Notes: a model not told the origin generated them from the letters alone. A stretch of 64,000 nucleotides of DNA from Tatumella saanichensis (GCF_000439375.1 NZ_ATMI01000013.1:1-64000), one strand, 5' to 3'; positions 8,904 to 18,111 are shown, counted from the first letter of the stretch. Translations and numbers: made by a program.

Positions 8904-9406
8904 AGCGATAAGTTCAGCGTATCTAGCGGTGTCTCGATGCGTTGCGATAACCAGAGAGTGCTACAGTATATTTCCTTGGGATATTTGTAGGGATAGCCTT
9001 TGTTGGTTATCCCTACCTGCATTTATATTGGGCCCGGGCAGGGAATGTTATCCGGAGCGTCACCTCGCAGACCTTTTTATATTCAGCCATATGACGTATT
9101 CAAAACTTCAGATACCTTGTCATGATCATGCCGAGAGAACAACGCTTTTAGTTTTTCGGTCGATAAGTTGTATTTTCTTTACTTTTTGCTAATTTTTTAG
9201 CTGATGGCGACTTATTGACGCAAGTTATGGGGATAGAGTAATAATAGTGGTCAGTAAATAGAATGCGGGGAAGGTTAATAACAGCCGGGTATCAGTGTTT
9301 AATAATTAATAAAATAAATGTGCTTAACTTGTTTCTCTATTGTTAATGATTTTCAATAAGGGAACGGGCTGGGGAAATATCAGATTCTTACGGAGCAGAT
9401 CCACAA
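8904..9406. other. Intergenic region with one inverted repeat and a Fur-like match
   Basis: About 500 bases without a credible gene. GTAGGGATA (8987-8995) and TATCCCTAC (9008-9016) form a perfect 9-base stem with a 12-base loop but no T tract. The part from 9240 on is AT-rich and must hold the promoter of the DUF421 gene. The segment 9342-9360 matches the 19-base Fur consensus at about 13 positions, which is only suggestive. Confidence 0.45.
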
Positions 9407-10066
9407 ATGGAATATTATGCAATTGTTCTGTTGAAATTCATTATCGGTTTTGCCGTGGTGATTTCTCACCTTAACTTTACCGGTAAAACGCAGTTATCGC
9501 AGATGACGCCGGTCGATTTTATCGGAAACTTTGTGCTGGGTGGCATCATCGGTGGCGTGATCTACAGCGATGCCATTCCGATGCATCAGTATGTACTGGT
9601 GTTGTTTATCGGCGTGTTCCTGATCTCTGCCCTGAACTGGGTATGTAAGCATGTTTGGTTCTTCCGCACCTTCACTATCGGCGAGCCCATTCCAATCATT
9701 AAAAACGGTAAATTTTTGATGGAGAATATCCTGCGTCGCCGCAATAAAATCGACATCATCAATGTTGCCTCTCAGCTGCACTCACAAGGTATCCACTCTT
9801 TCCAAGAGATCCGCTACGCGCAGATTGAGCCAAGCGGTTCGCTGTCTGTGGTTTGTGAGGGCAGCAAAATGCCGTCGATTATTATTATGAAGGACGGACG
9901 ACCAAGAACCTCTGAGCTACAGGGCATTGATAAAGATGAAGAGTGGCTGGATGCCAAACTCGAAAACCTGAATATCCAGCGTACTGATGTATTTATCGGT
10001 GAGTTCTGGGATCACAAACTGACCTTTGTGCTGCAGGATGGTCAAGTGAAAAGGGATGTTGAGTAG
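9407..10066 (+). CDS. DUF421 (YetF-family) membrane protein
   Basis: A 219-residue protein with three N-terminal membrane helices (about residues 5-22, 38-58 and 62-82), then a soluble domain with the family pattern PIIKNGKF, NVASQLHSQGI and SLSVVCEGSKMPSIIIMKDG. This matches the YetF/YcaP/YdfR group (DUF421), whose cellular role is poorly defined; Bacillus members affect spore and envelope properties. It stands alone, with large intergenic regions on both sides. The family call is firm; the function is unknown. Confidence 0.82.
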   Translation: MEYYAIVLLKFIIGFAVVISHLNFTGKTQLSQMTPVDFIGNFVLGGIIGGVIYSDAIPMHQYVLVLFIGVFLISALNWVCKHVWFFRTFTIGEPIPIIKNGKFLMENILRRRNKIDIINVASQLHSQGIHSFQEIRYAQIEPSGSLSVVCEGSKMPSIIIMKDGRPRTSELQGIDKDEEWLDAKLENLNIQRTDVFIGEFWDHKLTFVLQDGQVKRDVE

Positions 10067-10253
10067 GGCAAAGTATATTGATTTATATTCATAATATACA
10101 AAGTGTTAATTGATAGTAGGCACTTACTTTACGCTGGTGTTTAGTCTCTCGAAATAGGGGGTATAGCCGGTGGCTGCGCCGCCTAAATAGTATTCTCACG
10201 GTCTATAAGTAAACAGCAATACGCCGAGCAAGTCTCAGTCCTGACGCGGCACC

Positions 10254-10284
10254 CCCTGCGATACCCTAACAGAGTATCGCAGGG
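10254..10284. repeat. Perfect 11-base inverted repeat
   Basis: CCCTGCGATAC (10254-10264) and GTATCGCAGGG (10274-10284) flank a 9-base loop. Neither side has a T tract, so it is not a typical terminator. It may be a small dispersed hairpin element or recombination remnant. Confidence 0.5.
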
Positions 10285-10419
10285 CTAAAGTTGATCGGGC
10301 AGTGATGTCTGCCTATAAGCGTGTCCAGTACAGGTATAACCAACATTTATTTTATTGCTTGGCAACCCCGCCAATGATAGTAACTACTCACTATTGTAAT
10401 CCTTCTGCTACCAGAATAT

Positions 10420-10593
10420 TTAGCTATCCTGATTCACTATATATCCCATCGATTCGTACCAGTGTTGCCATGTTTGTGCCGATCGGACCGCCTCACAGTT
10501 AACGTATGTATCATTGGCGATCCAGTCGCAGCCTGTATGGTCCCATTCCAGACGAACACATGTTAAGCGTATGTCAGGGACGCAATGGCTTGG
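10420..10593 (-). pseudogene. Possible gene remnant without start codon
   Basis: On the minus strand 57 sense codons run from just after a TAG at 10594-10596 to a TAA at 10420-10422, with no ATG, GTG or TTG near the upstream end. The translation contains LEWDHTGCDWIANDTYVNCEA-like and TWQHWYESMGY segments that read like protein rather than random sequence, being rich in Trp, Cys and Tyr. I cannot assign a family. It may be the 3' end of a lost gene, or chance. Confidence 0.22.
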
Positions 10594-10775
10594 CTACGTG
10601 GCGACGAAGTAATGCTGTTACGAAGCGACAGGCTATATCTTGGGCCAAAAATGATGCTGGTAACAGGGTTAAGGAGAGGTCGTTTTAGTGATAAGTGGCA
10701 GGTGGGCTTACCAATCCTTTTACTTTTATGGCAGCCCAGCACGGGGAATAGAAAAGAAGCGTTAACGATAAATGT

Positions 10776-10817
10776 CTTACTGGCCGGTCGCAGGAATTTT
10801 AGCGACCGGCCAGTAAG
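10776..10817 (-). terminator. Hairpin terminator after the gtr operon
   Basis: A perfect 16-base stem, CTTACTGGCCGGTCGC (10776-10791) with its complement at 10802-10817, and a 10-base loop. It begins one base beyond the stop of the last gtr gene. On the minus strand the stem is followed by ACATTTATCG, only a weak T-rich tail, so termination is likely but not textbook. Confidence 0.65.
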
Positions 10818-10818
10818 A

Positions 10819-12840
10819 TTACTGCTGGGCAATAATATTCAAAGAGTCGCAACCCGATGAATGGTTCTTACTGATACTGAGTGTAGACAGTTTCCCCTGC
10901 CAGCGAGTCACATCCAAAGTGACCTGTTTACCCTTACTAACATCCACCTCCTCGCTGGGAAGATCTGCACCACTGAGGGTGACTTTCACCGTATCCTGTG
11001 CATTACAACTGGTGCTAAGCGAGATTATCTGTAGTTTACGTATCCCGTTAAGTACCCAGGTGACGGTGGTCGGAGTGTGCTCACCAGGATGCGCATAGAT
11101 CACTCCGGCATTATCTACAGAAAATGCCCCCCAGATATCACCCTTTTGTATGTTCGCACTGATCAGGGCTGACTTAATCCCCTGTGAGTAGATCGCTTTC
11201 CACTGTGGATAATACTGATAAAAAATCTGTAGAAAATCGCCGATTTCTTCAGGGGTGAACGGACGGACACGCTGGTATATCCAAGCTTTGACACCGTTAT
11301 CTAAGACATAACCTGGCTCCATTCGCACAAAAGCTTGGCCAATATTTTGGTGGTTCAGGATTGCCTCTACCGGAACAGTAATGACCCGCTGACCATCAGC
11401 TCTGAGGTGAATTTGCGGGGGATCAGTGACAATCACATACTTAGATTGTAGCGCTAACATATTAATGCCATCACGCAGGTCAACCTGAGAAGTATACGTA
11501 ATACGGTCTTCCAATTGACGGTGTGACAGGGTATTTAGCATGTCATCATTTAACACCTGATTGGAGCTTAATACCGTGACTTTATCGCCATGGGCAGTCA
11601 GTTGGTTGACGGTTTTCTCCAGTGCTAGATAATCTTTATAGTTATCAACATGCATGGGTAACGTCTCAACCGGTAAATTATTGGCAATACGGTCAGGAAG
11701 CGGGTAACCAAACAGGGTATGTAACTGAATGGCTAACGCCAACACCGACAAGACCAGAGTGAGCAACCACTGTACTGCTTTATGGCTGACTTTCGTCACT
11801 AGCCAAAAGATACCCTGTCCTGCGACCAACAACTCCCAGAGTGCAAAAGGCATAATATGCTGCATTCCCGGGGATTGTGTACGGGTAAAAAGGAAAAAGC
11901 TGAAGCAGAGATTAAACAGGCAGAATACAACTAATATACGCTGTGGTCTTGACCCAGCAAAACAGATGGCGAGGATACCCAGTGCCATCAGTGGATACAG
12001 GTATAATCCGCTGAAATTAATCAGGCTCTCTACAGAGTAACTGAATGATGACTGATAGGCGGAGTAAATATATGCGTAATTGGTCTCAATAATTCGTTTA
12101 AGCAGTGGTCCCTGAAAGATAACTGCCAGAAGGCAGGAAGTGATACCGGCAATAAAAAAATTGGTCAGCAGGTTTTTAACTTTTCTCCAAGAGTACGCAT
12201 ATCCCGAATGAAGGAAAAAACTCATCACTGGAAGTGAAACGTAGAGTGAGACAATTGTATACGCGTACCAGCGGCGCAATAGAAAAGGCATCCATAATAT
12301 CAGCCCTAAAAGCAGTGCATTTTTGACCGCTAACTGGAGGCCAAAATCTTTTTTTGTACAGTAGTAGACTGATAATATGACAAACGCTAAGCCGCAGATA
12401 TCCGGGTAACCCCGCAGAGCCGGTGCCCAGAAAGCACTGAAGGTGGCAGCTAGCATAAAGCTCAATACTTTAATGACAGGGGTATCTACGCGGGTAAACT
12501 GCCGGCAAAGCAGCGAAAACATAATTGCTGCGGGGACAAAATAAAATGTAAATAGGGACAGTATATAAGACAATCTCGATGATAATGGGATAATACCGAA
12601 TATCGATGTAACAGCGACCGGCAGCGTATTATAATCATCATGGCGGATTGAATGGCGGACACCATTGATAGCACTTAACGGATGGTGGGAGAACTGTGTA
12701 CCAAAGTCCTGCCAGAATCGCCAGTACCCATTAAAGTCCCAATAATAAATGTTTTCTTCCTGGCAGACATAACAGCCGGCAATAAAAAGAATCATCGCGG
12801 AAGCGACGAGGTAAAAGAGACGAGTATTCACCGTATTCAT
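10819..12840 (-). CDS. Serotype-specific type membrane glycosyltransferase (gtrX position)
   Basis: A 673-residue protein whose first 400 or so residues make about ten or eleven membrane helices; the last 230 or so are soluble and probably periplasmic. An acidic pair (Glu28-Glu29) and Asp35 follow helix 1, the place where GT-C glycosyltransferases keep their catalytic acidic loop. It is the third gene after gtrA and gtrB, overlapping gtrB by 4 bases (ATGA). In such three-gene loci the last gene sets the specificity, moving glucose or another sugar from undecaprenyl phosphate to O-antigen or a related polymer on the periplasmic side. The sugar and acceptor cannot be read here. Composition is AT-rich, which fits horizontal transfer. 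Confidence 0.8.
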   Translation of the reverse strand: MNTVNTRLFYLVASAMILFIAGCYVCQEENIYYWDFNGYWRFWQDFGTQFSHHPLSAINGVRHSIRHDDYNTLPVAVTSIFGIIPLSSRLSYILSLFTFYFVPAAIMFSLLCRQFTRVDTPVIKVLSFMLAATFSAFWAPALRGYPDICGLAFVILSVYYCTKKDFGLQLAVKNALLLGLILWMPFLLRRWYAYTIVSLYVSLPVMSFFLHSGYAYSWRKVKNLLTNFFIAGITSCLLAVIFQGPLLKRIIETNYAYIYSAYQSSFSYSVESLINFSGLYLYPLMALGILAICFAGSRPQRILVVFCLFNLCFSFFLFTRTQSPGMQHIMPFALWELLVAGQGIFWLVTKVSHKAVQWLLTLVLSVLALAIQLHTLFGYPLPDRIANNLPVETLPMHVDNYKDYLALEKTVNQLTAHGDKVTVLSSNQVLNDDMLNTLSHRQLEDRITYTSQVDLRDGINMLALQSKYVIVTDPPQIHLRADGQRVITVPVEAILNHQNIGQAFVRMEPGYVLDNGVKAWIYQRVRPFTPEEIGDFLQIFYQYYPQWKAIYSQGIKSALISANIQKGDIWGAFSVDNAGVIYAHPGEHTPTTVTWVLNGIRKLQIISLSTSCNAQDTVKVTLSGADLPSEEVDVSKGKQVTLDVTRWQGKLSTLSISKNHSSGCDSLNIIAQQ

Positions 12841-13826
12841 GATTTACCTTTCTCTGAAAATTTTTCGATAAGGAACTTAGGACGTCCTTTGGTTTCCAGA
12901 TAAATTTTCCCGATATATTCGCCGATAACCCCTAAGCATAAGAGTTGTATTCCGCCAAGAAAGAAAATTGAAATCATCACTGAAGTCCAGCCCTCTACAG
13001 CGTTGCCCTGTACTTTCTGAACCAGAGTATAGATACTGATGATTAACGCCAGTAGGAAGGTTAACAAGCCTAATGCCGCGATCAGTCGTAGCGGCGTTAC
13101 AGTCAGTGAGGTAATCCCTTCAATTGCCAGGGCCAGCATTTTTTTCAGAGGATATTTGGACTCACCTTCGAGACGTTCATTACGGCTGTAGTAAACCTTG
13201 TCACTGGCAAAACCGATCAGCGGAACCATACCACGGATATAGATATTTTGTTCCTTGAATTGTAGAAGACTCTGTAGTGCACGACGGCTTAATAACCGGT
13301 AATCCGCATGGTTTTCAACCTGATTAACACCCATTACTGACATGAACTTATAAAAGCTGTTAGCGGTACCACGTTTAAACGCGCTATCACTTGAGCGATC
13401 ATCTCTGACCCCGTAAACAATATCACTCCCCTGCATATACTTCTCAACCATCTGGGCAATGCAGCGCGTGTCATCCTGGAGATCCGCATCAATACTAATG
13501 CTGATATCCGCATCTGCAACGGATAATCCCGCCATCAGTGCGCGCTGATGCCCGCAGTTGCGTGACAGTTTAATACCTTTAACATATGAAAGGCTGAGAG
13601 TGCTTTCTTCTATCAATTGCCAAGTATTATCGCGACTTCCGTCATCGACAAACAGTAGGTAACTGTTATCTGCAATTTTGTTCTCAGCGATTAAGCCGTT
13701 AAGGATATCGCCTAACGTCGCTAGGCAACGGGGGAAAGCCTCTTTCTCATTGTGGCAAGGCACCACAATCGCCAATGAGGGGATCCCTGTTCCGGCTGCA
13801 ATATTTTTTTGAGTCTCTATAGTCAT
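12837..13826 (-). CDS. gtrB: Bactoprenol glucosyl transferase (GT2 family)
   Basis: This enzyme loads a sugar (usually glucose from UDP-glucose) onto undecaprenyl phosphate at the cytoplasmic face. It shows the GT2 start AIVVPCHNE, the LFVDDGSRDNT motif, SISIDADLQDD with the metal-binding DxD, and two C-terminal membrane helices. The frame is open to an ATG at 13838 (16-base overlap with gtrA), but the ATG at 13826 overlaps the gtrA stop as ATGA, the same arrangement as at the gtrB/gtrX junction, so I use 13826. The three genes are translationally coupled. Confidence 0.9.
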   Translation of the reverse strand: MTIETQKNIAAGTGIPSLAIVVPCHNEKEAFPRCLATLGDILNGLIAENKIADNSYLLFVDDGSRDNTWQLIEESTLSLSYVKGIKLSRNCGHQRALMAGLSVADADISISIDADLQDDTRCIAQMVEKYMQGSDIVYGVRDDRSSDSAFKRGTANSFYKFMSVMGVNQVENHADYRLLSRRALQSLLQFKEQNIYIRGMVPLIGFASDKVYYSRNERLEGESKYPLKKMLALAIEGITSLTVTPLRLIAALGLLTFLLALIISIYTLVQKVQGNAVEGWTSVMISIFFLGGIQLLCLGVIGEYIGKIYLETKGRPKFLIEKFSEKGKS

Positions 13827-14185
13827 TTCATAACCCATATTTTATTCAGAATAAATCCACTTATTGTGTATAACGCCATGCCAAAAATTTGTGCCGTATA
13901 TTTCGCATCAGGGAGAATGTGCAGGCATGTTTTGATTGCTATAAGGTTGATCAGGTAACAGATACCGCATGTGACCAAAAACTTAACCAGCCTCGGCAGA
14001 TTCATTTTGGTAGAGAAGGTAAAGCAGGAATTGAGGATAAAACTCAGTATAATGCCAGCAACATACCCGGCAGCATTCGCCGTGTAAATGCCGAGGCCAA
14101 GATAGGTAAGTACCAGAATAATCACGGCTGTCAGTAGGGTATTTGCCAAGCCAACCAGGATATAACGAGTGAGTAATTTTAACAT
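13823..14185 (-). CDS. gtrA: GtrA family lipid-linked sugar flippase
   Basis: A 120-residue protein with four hydrophobic helices and typical GtrA features (RYILVGLANTLL at the N-terminus, the SFILNSCFTF segment, KIWVMK at the end). GtrA proteins are thought to flip the undecaprenyl-phosphate-linked sugar to the periplasm. It is the first gene of the gtr operon. No strong ribosome site precedes the ATG. No phage genes adjoin it, unlike prophage-borne gtr loci. Confidence 0.9.
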   Translation of the reverse strand: MLKLLTRYILVGLANTLLTAVIILVLTYLGLGIYTANAAGYVAGIILSFILNSCFTFSTKMNLPRLVKFLVTCGICYLINLIAIKTCLHILPDAKYTAQIFGMALYTISGFILNKIWVMK

Positions 14186-14591
14186 TTTGTCGAGTCATTG
14201 AGATATTTTCGTCATTATCTCATAAGATTCCTCCGTATCACCATCGCCATCCGTGTATTTCACCGACTGCCAAACAAAAAAAGGCATAAAGGCTATATAT
14301 TTCTATATATTACATTGGGTTAAGGCTATTACCTCACAGTATCAATCTTAGGCACTGCCGATTGAGCCTAGGGCCTTCCCAAGGAGTGACTCAACACAGC
14401 TTACTCTTGAGATAAAAGGGGATCATTTTTCCCATCGTTCCATACTGGCACGTCATCATAACAGAATTTTTGTCAACCATAACGAGACAGTTATTCTCTT
14501 TTAAGGCAGTTGATGGTCTATATTATTTACAATAAGGTGTTCGCATCGACGGGGGAGCCCCCTGACTTTCTACCACTGAAAGGAACATTTT
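14186..14591. other. Divergent intergenic region between gtrA and the pirin gene
   Basis: About 400 bases, AT-rich near the gtrA side with TATATATT-type stretches at 14292-14312 that could hold the gtr promoter. Only one GATC is present (in GGGGATC), so the Dam/OxyR phase-variation switch known from several Salmonella gtr operons is not evident. Confidence 0.45.
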
Positions 14592-15317
14592 ATGATTGAG
14601 CAACGACACTCTGATAAGCGCGGCGTCGGTGATCACGGCTGGTTATACTCCCGCCATACCTTCTCGTTCGCCAGCTATTGGGATCCGGCTCAGACCGGCT
14701 TTTCTGACCTACTGGTGATTAATGATGATCAGGTTGCGCCGGGGCGGGGATTTGGGACGCACCCGCATAAAAATATGGAAATTATCTCCTATGTATTAGA
14801 GGGCACGCTGGCGCACAAAGATTCTATGGGCACCGGTTCTGAGATTGTGCCAGGAGATATCCAACTGATGAGCGCCGGTCGTGGTGTGACGCACAGTGAA
14901 TTCAATGCCTCGCACAACGACTCCGTACATTTTTTGCAAATCTGGGTGGTGCCAGCAGAAAATGGAACGCCTCCGGGTTACCAGCAGATTGCCTTGGCAG
15001 AGCAGGATAAACGCGGTAAGTTTGCACTGATCATTTCGCCGGACGCTGCTGAGGGGTCACTGAAAATTCGTCAGGATACCCGCATCTATGCAGGACTGTT
15101 TGATGGCGAAGAACAGCAGACCATTACGCTACCGGAAAACCGTTATGCTTATATCCACGTTGCTAGTGGATCGCTGAAGGTGAACGGTGTCGAGTTTGTC
15201 GCCGGGGACGGTGCGCGGGTTCGCGAAGAAACCTCTCTCACCTTCAGTGACGGCGATAAAGCAGAAGTGCTGCTGTTCGACCTGCGGCCGGTCGAGAATA
15301 ATTATCCGACGCGCTGA
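14592..15317 (+). CDS. Pirin family protein (YhhW-like)
   Basis: A 241-residue bicupin of the pirin family, close to E. coli YhhW, which can act as quercetin 2,3-dioxygenase in vitro. The N-terminal cupin has HPHKNMEIISYVLEG and GDIQLMSAGRGVTHSE, supplying the His and Glu metal ligands. The family consensus RHTFSFASYWDP is intact near the start. Length equals the family norm of about 230-240. It stands alone and ends at a bidirectional terminator. The natural substrate is unknown. Confidence 0.88.
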   Translation: MIEQRHSDKRGVGDHGWLYSRHTFSFASYWDPAQTGFSDLLVINDDQVAPGRGFGTHPHKNMEIISYVLEGTLAHKDSMGTGSEIVPGDIQLMSAGRGVTHSEFNASHNDSVHFLQIWVVPAENGTPPGYQQIALAEQDKRGKFALIISPDAAEGSLKIRQDTRIYAGLFDGEEQQTITLPENRYAYIHVASGSLKVNGVEFVAGDGARVREETSLTFSDGDKAEVLLFDLRPVENNYPTR

Positions 15318-15340
15318 TCACCGTCAGCCAGGTAAAAATA

Positions 15341-15373
15341 AAAGAGCGATGTCACAGACATCGCTCTTTTTTG
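15341..15373. terminator. Bidirectional terminator between pirin and APC permease genes
   Basis: AAAGAGCGATGTC (15341-15353) and GACATCGCTCTTT (15357-15369) form a 13-base stem with a 3-base loop. T tracts follow on the plus strand (15366-15372), and an AAAATAAAA run on the left side gives the minus strand its T tract. It serves both convergent genes. Confidence 0.9.
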
Positions 15374-15399
15374 ACCGTTGTAGACAGCGGAATGTCAGC

Positions 15400-16830
15400 T
15401 TATGACTGTGCTGCCCGCATCATTAACTGGCGTTTATTCACCACTAAATAACCACCCACCAATGCTAGCAACGGTACGATCGCCAGTAAGGTACTGATAA
15501 ACAGGCTGCCGCCGGTTAGAGTGGTAAAATTAGCAAGAACCATCACCAGTGAGGCGGTCAGTGCCAGCACTGAAACGCTCGGCAGAATACGCGTTTTCCA
15601 AACACGGCCTTCTACTAGGGCACTGTTTTGCTTAAAGAAGGCAACTACTGACAAACTGGTCAGCAGCATCAGTAATACGATACCCACGGTGGCAATCCCA
15701 GCCATAAAACCAAACACCTGAGTCAGAGGCTGCAGTTTGCATAACGCACAGACAGTGATCAGGATCAGTGCAGTGGCCGACTGTACCAGTGAGGCATTGG
15801 ACGGGGATTTATGTTCAGCATGCACCGATGACAGGAATTTCGGCATAAAGCCCTGGCCGGATAATACATATTTATAACGGGCGAGGACATTATGAAAGCT
15901 CAGGACGCAGGCAAAAATACTGCTGATCAGCAGCACCTGAATGATATTACTCAGCAGCGGACCGCTGTACTGGCGAGCAATGTCGAGCAGCATATTACCA
16001 TTGCCGTTCAGCGTATCATTCGCCACGCTTACCGCGCGGGCAGCACCGGCCCCTTCAATCATTGCCCAAGCAGAGAACGTGTAGAAGACCCCGATAATCA
16101 GTACCGCCAGATAAGTGGCGCGGGGAATGGTTTTACCAGGATTACGTGACTCGTCGCGGAAAATCGCCGTCGATTCAAAACCGATAAAGCCGGTCAGCGC
16201 AAACAGTACCGACATGCCTAATCCGTGAGAAAAAGCATTGTGCGGGCTGAATGAGGCCGCTGTGATGCCGCTGGCACCGCCTTTCGACAGGATTGAAAAG
16301 TTCATGATCAGCACCACACCGATTTCCAAAACCAGTGCTACCCCGAGGATTTTAGAACTCAGCTCAATATGACGGTAGCCGAGGATAGCTACCGCCGCGA
16401 TAGTCAGCAGTGAATAGAGCCACCAAGGATGCGCCGCACCACCATAATGCACCACCAAGTCATTCATCGCCCATCCCATATAACCGTAAACTCCGGCCTG
16501 AATGGTGGTATAGGTGACCAAAGCCAGCCATGCCGCGCCCATACCGGCACGTAAGCCCAGCCCTTGAGTAATGTAGGAGTAGAAAGCACCGGCATCTTTT
16601 ACGTACGGGGTCATGGAGACAAAGCCGACTGCGAATACCAGCAGGATCAGTGACGCGATAAGAAAGCCGAAAGGCGCACCAACGCCGTTACCGATGCCGA
16701 TCGCCAGCGGTACATTGCCGCCAATAACGGTGAGGGGGGCGGCGGCGGCAATTACCATAAAAACGATACTGCCGACGCCAAGGTTACCGGTCAGCCCGGC
16801 AGATGCCATAGTTGGTTTACTGTCACTCAT
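15400..16830 (-). CDS. APC-family amino acid/polyamine permease
   Basis: A 476-residue membrane protein with about twelve helices. The first helix carries GVGSIVFMVIAAAAPLTV, and GFIGFESTAIFRDESRNPGKTIPRA marks the APC-superfamily helix 6 to loop region. GGGGAT precedes the ATG at a good distance. It lies 27 bases downstream of the nitrilase-family gene, so the pair should be an operon that imports an amine, amide or amino acid which the hydrolase then acts on (inference). The exact substrate cannot be read. Confidence 0.87.
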   Translation of the reverse strand: MSDSKPTMASAGLTGNLGVGSIVFMVIAAAAPLTVIGGNVPLAIGIGNGVGAPFGFLIASLILLVFAVGFVSMTPYVKDAGAFYSYITQGLGLRAGMGAAWLALVTYTTIQAGVYGYMGWAMNDLVVHYGGAAHPWWLYSLLTIAAVAILGYRHIELSSKILGVALVLEIGVVLIMNFSILSKGGASGITAASFSPHNAFSHGLGMSVLFALTGFIGFESTAIFRDESRNPGKTIPRATYLAVLIIGVFYTFSAWAMIEGAGAARAVSVANDTLNGNGNMLLDIARQYSGPLLSNIIQVLLISSIFACVLSFHNVLARYKYVLSGQGFMPKFLSSVHAEHKSPSNASLVQSATALILITVCALCKLQPLTQVFGFMAGIATVGIVLLMLLTSLSVVAFFKQNSALVEGRVWKTRILPSVSVLALTASLVMVLANFTTLTGGSLFISTLLAIVPLLALVGGYLVVNKRQLMMRAAQS

Positions 16831-16857
16831 TTTACATCCCCTGAGTTTTAGAATAAT

Positions 16858-17628
16858 TCACAAAATATCGCTACGCAGATCGGTCAGGTAAGGGTTGTTT
16901 TGCTGTGCCTGGCGAACGTGCGCGGGATCGATTTCTGCGTATAACAATTGCTCTTCTGTTTCACCGGCCATGGTCAGCACCTTGCCATCCGGTCCAGCGA
17001 CTAGGCTGAGTCCAACATATTCAAGGTGTTGCTCATGACCGATCTGATTGACATAAGCCACGTATAGCTGGTTCTCCCAAGCACGTGTGGCAATCAGATG
17101 GCGGTTAACAAAATCGAAGGGTTTCATCTGTGCGGTGGCGACGGCCACCAAGTGAGCTCCGGCCTTAGCCGCAGCACGAACGGTTTCGGGAAATTCGACG
17201 TCATAACAAATCAGTAAGGCAATATTGACGCCACGATAAGGGATCATACAGACCGGCTGGTCACCGGCAGTGAACTGTGCCTGATCCAGCTTGCCGAATA
17301 GATGCGTTTTGCGATACACCGCCGATAGCTCGCCATCGGCCGCGATAAAGTAACTGGCATTAAAAATTTTCTGCTGCGCCCTCTGTGGACCGCCAATCAC
17401 CAGCGCGACCTGATGTTTAGCCACCAGCGCCTGTACCGCCACCAGCGGAAAACTGTCTGCCATTTCAGCGATGCGCTGTTGCAGCACATAGCCGGACAAA
17501 AACATCTCAGGGGTGATCAGTAACTCAGCCCCCTGAACTGCTGCCTGTGCCAATGCCGTATCTAGCCTCGCCAGATTTGCGTGGTAATTGCAGTAATCAC
17601 TTTGAGCCTGCCAGATCGCTATCTTCAT
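16858..17628 (-). CDS. Carbon-nitrogen hydrolase (nitrilase superfamily amidase)
   Basis: A 256-residue cytoplasmic hydrolase of the nitrilase superfamily, which cleaves C-N bonds of amides, carbamoyl or N-acyl compounds. The catalytic triad is visible: Glu41 in TPEMFLSGY, Lys107 in YRKTHLFGK and Cys141 in LLICYDVEFPE. Length suits a stand-alone amidase. A GGGGGAAG ribosome site precedes the ATG. It is the first gene of an operon with the APC permease, suggesting uptake and hydrolysis of one nitrogen compound as a nutrient (inference). Confidence 0.9.
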   Translation of the reverse strand: MKIAIWQAQSDYCNYHANLARLDTALAQAAVQGAELLITPEMFLSGYVLQQRIAEMADSFPLVAVQALVAKHQVALVIGGPQRAQQKIFNASYFIAADGELSAVYRKTHLFGKLDQAQFTAGDQPVCMIPYRGVNIALLICYDVEFPETVRAAAKAGAHLVAVATAQMKPFDFVNRHLIATRAWENQLYVAYVNQIGHEQHLEYVGLSLVAGPDGKVLTMAGETEEQLLYAEIDPAHVRQAQQNNPYLTDLRSDIL

Positions 17629-18079
17629 ACTTCCCCCACATCACATTGGTTATTACCAAGCAATTACTGTGCCAGCCGTAGAGAGGGAATTTTTTGATTA
17701 AATGTACTTAACTATACAGGCAGCATGGGCCTTGGTCTGAAGTCAGTGTTTAGCAGATGGTGCACTATGCTCCATGATGATGCGTCATACTGGTGCATTG
17801 ACGGGAACCTAACGGGTAGGGAAAATCGGCCTATGAGAGATATTACCTTCACAAAAAAAACCTCTTGGCGGCGATATCCTGTCACTGCACTGAAATGACA
17901 CTGCTAAGCAGCCAGCAGCAAGTGAAGATGATTTATTAGTCAGAATTATGATTTGGTAGCTAGCTGATAATAAGGAATCAATATGATCAATGAGATATCA
18001 CTAGTTAGTGTGGCCGCTGAGTGAAAATCATACAACTATATTAATTAGATTAATCAAAGTGTCCACGAGCATAGACAGG
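17629..18079. other. Intergenic region upstream of the nitrilase gene and downstream of lacY
   Basis: About 450 bases without a gene that I can support. It contains the promoter region of the minus-strand nitrilase operon near 17630-17750 and AT-rich sequence beyond. No lacA-like acetyltransferase or remnant of one was seen here. Confidence 0.5.
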
Positions 18080-18105
18080 GCCCCGCAGAGCGTGCTCTGC
18101 GGGGC
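18080..18105 (-). terminator. Strong GC hairpin just after lacY
   Basis: GCCCCGCAGAGC (18080-18091) pairs perfectly with GCTCTGCGGGGC (18094-18105). It starts 6 bases past the lacY stop on the minus strand. The following minus-strand sequence has no T run, so it may stabilise the 3' end of the lac mRNA as much as terminate it. Confidence 0.6.
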
Positions 18106-18111
18106 AGAGAG

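Larger units (their letters stand above)
10067..10818. other. Debris-like intergenic region between the DUF421 gene and the gtr locus
   Basis: About 750 bases with no intact gene. It holds the hairpin at 10254-10284, a start-less minus-strand coding-like stretch at 10420-10593, and the terminator-like hairpin at 10776-10817. Short ORFs on both strands lack recognisable homology or ribosome sites. The mix suggests remnants left by rearrangement next to the gtr genes (inference). Confidence 0.4.

Noticed and set aside
9342-9360. Fur box upstream of the DUF421 gene
   Set aside because: About 13 of 19 positions match in a very AT-rich region, where such matches arise by chance; no iron gene is near.
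10302-10502. Plus-strand ORF of 66 codons in the gtr flank
   Set aside because: No ribosome site or family resemblance, and it overlaps a more protein-like frame on the other strand.
14186-14591. Dam/OxyR phase-variation control of the gtr operon
   Set aside because: Only one GATC is present; the known switches need pairs of GATC within OxyR sites.
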